A stretch of 64,000 bases of DNA from Dysidea avara (taxonomy: Eukaryota > Porifera > Demospongiae > Dictyoceratida > Dysideidae), in assembly GCF_963678975.1 (NCBI RefSeq), contig NC_089281.1:10627277-10691276 (forward strand). The letters run 5' to 3'. The notes under the pieces were generated by a model that was not told the DNA's origin, did not search any database, and saw only the letters and a program-made list of their open reading frames with translations. A program made the translations under genes and the position numbers. This document shows, in pieces, positions 57,941-64,000 of this stretch; the stretch's first letter is position 1; every line of letters begins with the position of its first letter.

Positions 57941-58632
57941 CTGTGTAACTGAAGTTACACCCCTGTCAAATGTTTGATAAGAACAGCTGTACAAAAGCCT
58001 TGTCACGGTGATTGCATAGTTCACACTCAAGAGTGAGTGGTACTGTAGTAGTGGGGTGCATGCACCCTACTTACGTATGCTGGGTAGGGGAATCCCCGCA
58101 AATAAGTTGGCGTGTTGGCAAGTTATTAGGTTGGTCAAATCACAGCAGATTTACACGAGTGATTGTGGTGGGAAGATAGGATGGACTGCTAGGGGGCAGG
58201 TTGGAAGTTTAAAGTTGCGTTGCACTAATAATTGGGTTGAATTATCGGTAAAAGCCGATATTAGCTAATTTTACAAGTAGCAGTATCAGTTACAAAGTGG
58301 AGATATTTCGTTGATTAACTAAAACCCACAATCAATCATTGATGACGGTAATGAACAGGTGAAAGTAAAGCTGTGAAATGCAGCATACAACACTTAACTG
58401 TTTATAACTATGTAGGCTTTTTTTTTTGTAAGTATGGCTGCCAGGCTATAGTAGGCTGTGGATATTTATTGGCACCCCACGTAATGAGTCAATCACTTTT
58501 CGCAAATGGTCTTGAATCCCACCAGAAACACTGTTTGATAAGCTGGCTTAGCTATTTTATAACCACTTGGCTTCTTTTCCATGAAGGGGTTAGTGGCAAT
58601 ACTTCAACAACATTGTAAAATCGTATGCACAC

Positions 58633-59800
58633 TCAATTAACTACATTGATTACATTATCATTACATTTGCAATTTAATTTAGGTGATATCCTGCTCCCCT
58701 TCCTTCTTCTGAAGGACTGAACATCAGCATAACCTTTACAAGAATAGGCAAATATTGATATTGATAAAATTAATGTGAAAAATGTGTATCGGTGCAACAA
58801 TAGTTTAAGGAGTATAATGCACTGGTAGCTGAACATTTCTAGCACTCGGGATAGTTTAGCTAGAAGAATGGTGGAGACATACATGTTCCAGGCCACCATC
58901 CATGAGGCAAAGGAGTTGATTTTTGGAGTGGGTGGGGATTGGGGTAAGTTGAAGCACATCACTCTGAGATGATATTTTCCGCATGAAAAACATTTGCATA
59001 TATGCTGCTGAGTGGTGGGTGTGTCGGGTACAGAGGATATGGCATGGGCGAACGAGCTATTGAATTCTATGTACTACTCCACAAGGATTCCAGTGCGCAA
59101 ATGTGCCGGTAGTGGAGCTATTAGTGGAGGAGGATGAGTAGTACCAAGAATGGCTAGTTCTTGGGTATGCAGTTGTAGCTGGTTGAGGCTACCCGAAGAT
59201 GGCCAGAACAGCGGGACATGGCCTGAAGTGTAAGTTGTTGTTGATTGAGGAGCTTTGGTTGCTAGCTGTAGACTGCAGCTGAGGAAATATGTTCGGGTCG
59301 ACTGCTGGTTGAGAGGTAGGAGTCACTGTTGTTCCAGAAGTAGGAAGCACGAGTTGTGCCAGGGAAGCCTGTGGACTGGAAATAGCAACGGTGACCTGTG
59401 ACAGGTATTTGGGTGCAACAGGTTTGCAAGCTGTATTGTGACAAAAGTAGACGCAGTGACTCGTTGTTCATTGTAGCCGCGGCGTCACTGTGACTGGCGG
59501 TTGCGTTGGTATGTTGAGATGACACTGTGGGAGTCGCATAGGAAGCCTGACCAGTGACAGGTGGAGTTTCGTCAGCTTGTATGTGTTGTTACGTCAGCCT
59601 GCAGCTTCAAAGAGTTCCTCGGCATGACGCAGGTTTCTGGACTTCCGCTCCGCCAAGGGATCCAAGCTACGACAGCCAATCCGGCGGAGCGAAGGACCGC
59701 CCGAGAGCCAGGTCCAGCGCCTCGACAAGCCCCTCCGCACGATCAGTGGTTGTCTGAGCAACCCCTCACAGCAATATCGGGACGCGTTGCTGGTTAGGTG
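58633..59800 (-). pseudogene. gag-like fragment of a DIRS/Ngaro-type retroelement
   Basis: The minus-strand frame 58962-58633 includes INSFASWMVAWNMYVSTIL, which resembles the conserved W-x2-AWN-x-Y block of the gag-like protein of DIRS/Ngaro elements, here passing into degraded sequence. Upstream on the same strand the frame 59525-59262 (with NNESLRLLLSQYS) and a GC-richer patch to about 59800 (VEALDLALGRSFAPPDW, interrupted by stops) are probably its N-terminal part. No reverse transcriptase follows, so only the 5' end was kept or inserted. The comparison is from memory of the family and moderate only. Confidence 0.45.
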
Positions 59801-59959
59801 ATAGCTAACGCTATCGCTATTGAAAACAAGCCCGCGTGAGCCGGTAAACCCACTATTTTACATTGCTATTTTACGTCACGCGGTCAGTTGATAGTTGAAT
59901 AATGCAATAGCTATATTTAAATTAAGACAGTTATACACATGCAGTGTGACTTAGCTGGT

Positions 59960-61155
59960 TTTGTAGCGGAGCAGCTAGGAGGTTGCAAGCTGGTGGTGAG
60001 GGATTTCACTGGCGTAACTTAGCGATCCGAGTCAGTCAAGCAGCTTATGCATGACTTCTCTAGCAGCAGCAGCAGCAGCTCAGAATGACCGACGACGGTT
60101 TATCCTGTTAAACTTCTCTAGTTAGACCTCCAACTTCTCTAGTTCGACCTCTAATTGCTGAGAAACTAAAACCGGGCACCAAATGCACAGATGACACAAT
60201 TAGACAATTGTGGCAGATACAACTCAATTCCACTACTATAAAGGAATGTGGAATTTAATTATGATATGCACTTATGCAACCAGATGACAGATGGTGCTAA
60301 AAGTTGATTTCTGCTCCTGACCCACCAGTCCAGGAAGCTAGCCTGTTAACTTTTGTTTGTTGCTGAGGCAACAAACTACATATAATAACATTATGATGAT
60401 CTGATATGAAATTATCCAATGCGATGATTTGTGACATGTACTGTATCTATATCAGTTATGGTTTTAACTGCAGGACATTTAAAACTCCTTTAGAAACCAC
60501 TAAAACAGTGTATGAGCATGTGGTAGAATGGTGCAGATTGTACTTCATTGAAGGGTGCAGGGTTCAATTCTCCAAATTTTTTCTTCAACTTTTTGAATCT
60601 TTTAGGTACACCTTTTTAAAAGCTGTTCGACTGCTCTATTAGAGTCACTGACTGTTCTATTAGAGTATATCAATTTTCTGCAGAAATCAGTCAGCCATCC
60701 TTGACCGGTTCAGTAGGTAATTGGGCAGTCTTCGAGCTAATTGGTCGGTAAATGTCCGATGGCCGACCATTATAATCCACTCTAGATATGGCCAAGTAAC
60801 AGCTACAATGATATAATTATGCAATCACTTTGCGATAAGTCATCGCTGCAGCCATTTCTTGGTTGTCACCCTTTGATATAACACCCCGTCTCAAACTAAC
60901 TTATGTATTCTGATAGCAGCGTTCTTTTGTCTGTTTTGAATTATACTATTTGTATGTTTTGTTATCTTTACTGGTTAAGAGGACAAAATCATCAAAAAGC
61001 ATTATTTTTAAGTTGAATCATTTTGGTATAGCAAGCCTCAAAACTCCCTAGTTGGCTTTGGAGCATGCATTTTACTTGCTTGTTTCGTTTTTCTTTTAAA
61101 AGCTAGCTACAGAGTATGATTGTCTAATAACACAACTATTATACAGTATATAGAC
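59960..61155. other. Stretch without a supported gene; possible SINE head
   Basis: GCAGCAGCAGCAGCAGC lies at 60063-60079. At 60516-60572 the plus strand reads TGGTAGAATGG and, later, GGGTTCAATTCTCC, spaced like A and B boxes of a tRNA-derived SINE. A minus-strand CTCTAATA motif pair (60628-60675) follows closely. No protein-coding gene was recognised. Confidence 0.35.
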
Positions 61156-61162
61156 ACTGTAC

Positions 61163-61905
61163 CTCATAATCTACACTTGGAAAAGCAGTGGTTACTGAAA
61201 CATGTAAAGAATACTTGTTGCCAAACTGTTCCAACTCCTCCCAGAGTGATGCAACAGGTATACCATAGTATTTTCTCCCAGACAAAAGAAAAGTAGCTTT
61301 CCAGAATTTTCAGTGAATGGCACACGTGGCACATCATTTCTAAGGAGAGGGAACATGGTCATTTTAGCAGGGTCATCACTTTCTCTGAAGTGGAACTAAT
61401 TGTCTAAATAAAAAAAGTTATTAACTGATTTTATCACTGTACAGTAAGTATATTCATAGCCAGTGTGTTCCATGATTTTGGATCCATCTGGAAAGTTGCT
61501 ATCTAAAGACAAACAATAATAAGCTCTACGGCAATGGTATTGCTGGAGAAACATCAGCATTTGTGTTACAACGTGATCTTGAATAGTACCAACATTTTGA
61601 AGTGATGAAGGTAGAACTTCAAGAATTGAACAATTCTGTTGCTTGAAGGTGGGTGGAAAACTAATAACATCTGAACAATGACCAGCTTCATTGATAATTA
61701 CTACATAAAAATATTTGTTCAAACAATTGCAACTCAGTACAGCATCTAGATGTTCTTGTTTCCTACTAAACCTTCCATAATCTAGTATTAGGATGTTTCG
61801 TAGATTCTCACGTTCCTTAAGAACACACAGATCCTGAAAACATACTGCAGCACTGGCCAGAGACTTTACATCAGCATTATCCATATCACACGTGCAGCCT
61901 ATATA
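61163..61905 (-). CDS. Small unrecognised gene or pseudogene, at least two exons
   Basis: The minus-strand frame 61884-61396 gives up to 162 residues (DLCVLKERENLRNILILDYG, then YFYVVIINEAGHCSDVISF), preceded by an AG acceptor-like GCTATATAG at about 61906. Its last residues probably run into an intron, since a strong pyrimidine tract and TTTATTTAG follow. A second coding block lies at about 61375-61163 (ESDDPAKMTMFPLLRNDVPR, then in another frame SGRKYYGIPVASLWEELEQF) and ends at GAG followed by GTACAG, a good donor. The frame change inside this block near 61295 is a single base and suggests decay or a sequence error. I do not recognise the family. The 5' and 3' limits are open. Confidence 0.4.
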
Positions 61906-61909
61906 GCAA

Positions 61910-64000
61910 AAATATTACACAGTGGTAAAATGCTGACAATATCATGATTGGTATGTATTACATACATTCAAATACACATACAAATCAGTACTAGTTCAAT
62001 AGAGGATATACCCAGTATGGTAAATTGTATTTCAGAGGTCCAGGTACAAGGTACAGTGATTAACTAACTGATGGTATTGCCCCTACATTCCTTGCATGTC
62101 AGCATTTCAAAGCTACTGTATTAATACGATGATGTCACTTCAGCATTTTTGTATACTAGCAGCAAGACACGTGGCCGGTGTATTGTAAGTAGAAAAGAAA
62201 CGGGAGAAGACCCTAAAGGCAATATCTCAGGTAATGACTCATTAAGAGATGCTCTTAGGGCACATTTACTAACCATCCTGCACCAAGTTGGGCAATAGTA
62301 AATAGCATATGACAACTAGTGACCAGCATGGACCTCACCCTGAATTGACTATGCAAATATGTACCAGGTTGTGCAAATGCACCAATCTGGTAGTCTCAAC
62401 ATCTAACAACACGCTGATTCTGAAGTCCCACTGGTCAGTCACGTCAGTTGGTAATCCTGTTGTTACAGCTAGGGGAACCAAGCTGAGGATGCAGACTATG
62501 ATACAGATAGGCATTAATTGGAATTACACCAACAACATGGGCAGCAGTATTTACATGTAGATGACAGATCAAAAAATCCACAGAACTTTGACCCCAACAT
62601 GCTAGATGCCAAGAAAGACAACACGTCTATCTTGCAACAAGTAATTACTACAAATTATCTAGAAAAGCCCTTCTGTCATACCCTGAGAAAAGTTAACAGG
62701 TCGCAATGCATAAGGCACATGAGATCCACAGTAGCAAAACAACCAGTAGTTGACCAATTCGTGAAGGACTACCTCAAATCTTGCTTCTCAAAACAAGGGG
62801 ACAGCAAAACTAAAGGTTTGTGATCTGACCTCATTGAGTAAAATCTGCTAGAAGATGTTAATGCAACAACAAAAAATATTTATGGCATGCTAGACATAGT
62901 CCAGTGATCATTAGTACTCCTTGGAAATGCAAATGAGTTACTGTCACAAATGAGAAGGACCAATAAATTAACTGCAGCTTGCAGATAAATCGCTGGGAAA
63001 GTATAACCCTATCAAGCTAGCAGGAATTTATCAAACGTCTACAGAACAAGGTAAAATCTGATGCTTCATTAGCCCATTCAGTATCAGTTTCACAATGGTA
63101 CTATGGTAACATGTCATGCACCCTACCATCTATTGTCCAATTGAAGGAGCCCTGTTAAAAGTTGGGGGCATTGGCAGGGTAACCTTAACAACTTAACATG
63201 AATACAGAGGCAGGGGCGTGGCAAGGACAAGGCAGACCTACTGACCACCAGCCCCATCAAAGAAATTCTAACTCAAATGTCACCTCCTTTGACACCATTA
63301 CATCTGGATTTTTCATTTAATGCCACACACAGACTCGCTCTAGTTATTAGCAGACTATATACCTACAATTGAGAGATTCTTACAAGGGATTCCTAGGTTC
63401 TCACCACAGTGAAGGGATATCACCTGCCTCTATATTAATAGCCTGTTCAGAGAGTAGGTCCTAGCTGTGAACTTCATCCTGGGCACAATGGGAGAGGATT
63501 ACTAACAGAAGAGATTTCCAACTTGGAAATAAAAGGAGGGGTAGTTTATTATTGTCATATCATTATTTTTTACTTTTTCCAGGGCACATGCAACCAAGCA
63601 ATCACCAACGGGACAACCTACCAATAGGGCATGTATGCAATGCATAGCCAGCACAGTGTGAGTGGGTGGAAAAGATACACATACACGGTAACACAATTGA
63701 CTGGCACTTAAACATTAGAATATGCAATTACAACCAGTACGAATTCTGAGTGACCACTATATTTATTTAGATTGACTGTACTCCTGATTACATTATCATG
63801 AAAGCCAGTGTAATGAAGCTCAAATTTCTAAAAAAAACACTTAGGATTTTTATGATGTATCCATGCAAAGTTTGTGGCACATGATCCTTCTCATGTGATC
63901 CCGGGTGTTTAAAAGAGGAAATGGTGCCGGACTATGACATGGTTGAGTTGTCAATAGCAATCCACTAGGCTTGTAGTTTTCTCATCACTCCCTATAATTT
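61910..64000. other. Gene-free or unresolved stretch to the window end
   Basis: Overlapping plus-strand frames between 62309 and 62823 show no known domain and no splice structure I can support. CAGGGGCGTGGCAAGG at 63211 resembles a hAT terminus, but no matching partner lies inside the window. Nothing else was seen. Confidence 0.35.

Noticed and set aside
60500..60580. A functional tRNA gene
   Set aside because: A- and B-box-like words are present, but no cloverleaf with paired acceptor stem could be drawn; at best a SINE head.
62309..62823. Two overlapping plus-strand frames as a gene
   Set aside because: No recognisable domain, no clear splice sites and stops in the joined frame.
63211..63240. 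hAT terminus CAGGGGCGTGGCAAGG
   Set aside because: No inverted partner was found in the window, so no element can be defined.

Overview
This window looks like nuclear DNA of a non-bilaterian animal, most likely a demosponge. That is an inference from gene style: AT-rich DNA, many introns of only about 47-55 bp next to a few multi-kb introns full of transposons, an intronless P450, DIRS-type tyrosine-recombinase retroelements, CR1/Jockey-like LINE remnants, and a very dense mix of hAT-type and foldback (long inverted repeat) DNA transposons. There are no bacterial operons, no rRNA and no convincing functional tRNA gene. No species name can be supported from the sequence alone.

Layout. 1-11.8 kb: a 3'-complete, at least 17-exon plus-strand gene (exons from 489 to the stop at 11699) coding for a beta-rich protein I do not recognise. 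Two of its introns (3.0-6.9 kb and 7.1-11.4 kb) carry mobile DNA, including a 3132-bp hAT transposon with a nearly intact transposase, a 13-bp terminal inverted repeat and a perfect 8-bp target duplication, and a 603-bp piggyBac-like element. 12-24.5 kb: gene-free nest of transposons, including a 3.1-kb foldback element inserted in another repeat and itself holding a third. 24.5-27.1 kb: decayed minus-strand LINE. 28.6-28.8 kb: about 180 bp of pure CA repeat. 30.8-32.3 kb: intact single-exon minus-strand cytochrome P450, with an 836-bp foldback transposon (8-bp target duplication) lodged about 70 bp upstream of its first ATG. 33.4-38.5 kb: more hAT-type elements and gene-free DNA. 38.5-40 kb: internally deleted plus-strand LINE. 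40-46.9 kb: LRR-like decayed coding matter, a SINE and foldback repeats. 46.9-50.5 kb: decayed DIRS-type retrotransposon (gag zinc knuckle, reverse transcriptase, RNase H, tyrosine recombinase). 51.2-53.5 kb: nested hAT-type and hairpin elements. 56-56.5 kb: two adjoining minisatellites. 57.6 kb: 318-bp hAT MITE. 58.6-59.8 kb: minus-strand gag-like fragment. 61.1-61.9 kb: a small unrecognised minus-strand gene or pseudogene. The rest shows no supported gene.

Only two or three cellular genes are visible: the multi-exon gene, the P450 and perhaps the 61-kb gene. Nothing suggests that they act in one pathway. The most distinctive non-gene signals are (i) a short motif around CTCTAATAGARCAGTCA, usually as a pair of units about 21 bp apart, at more than a dozen places on both strands and inside unrelated repeats; (ii) a repeat family whose copies begin with a hairpin and carry an exon-like segment ending in a splice-donor-like GGTAAGTCC; and (iii) the foldback element in the P450 promoter region.
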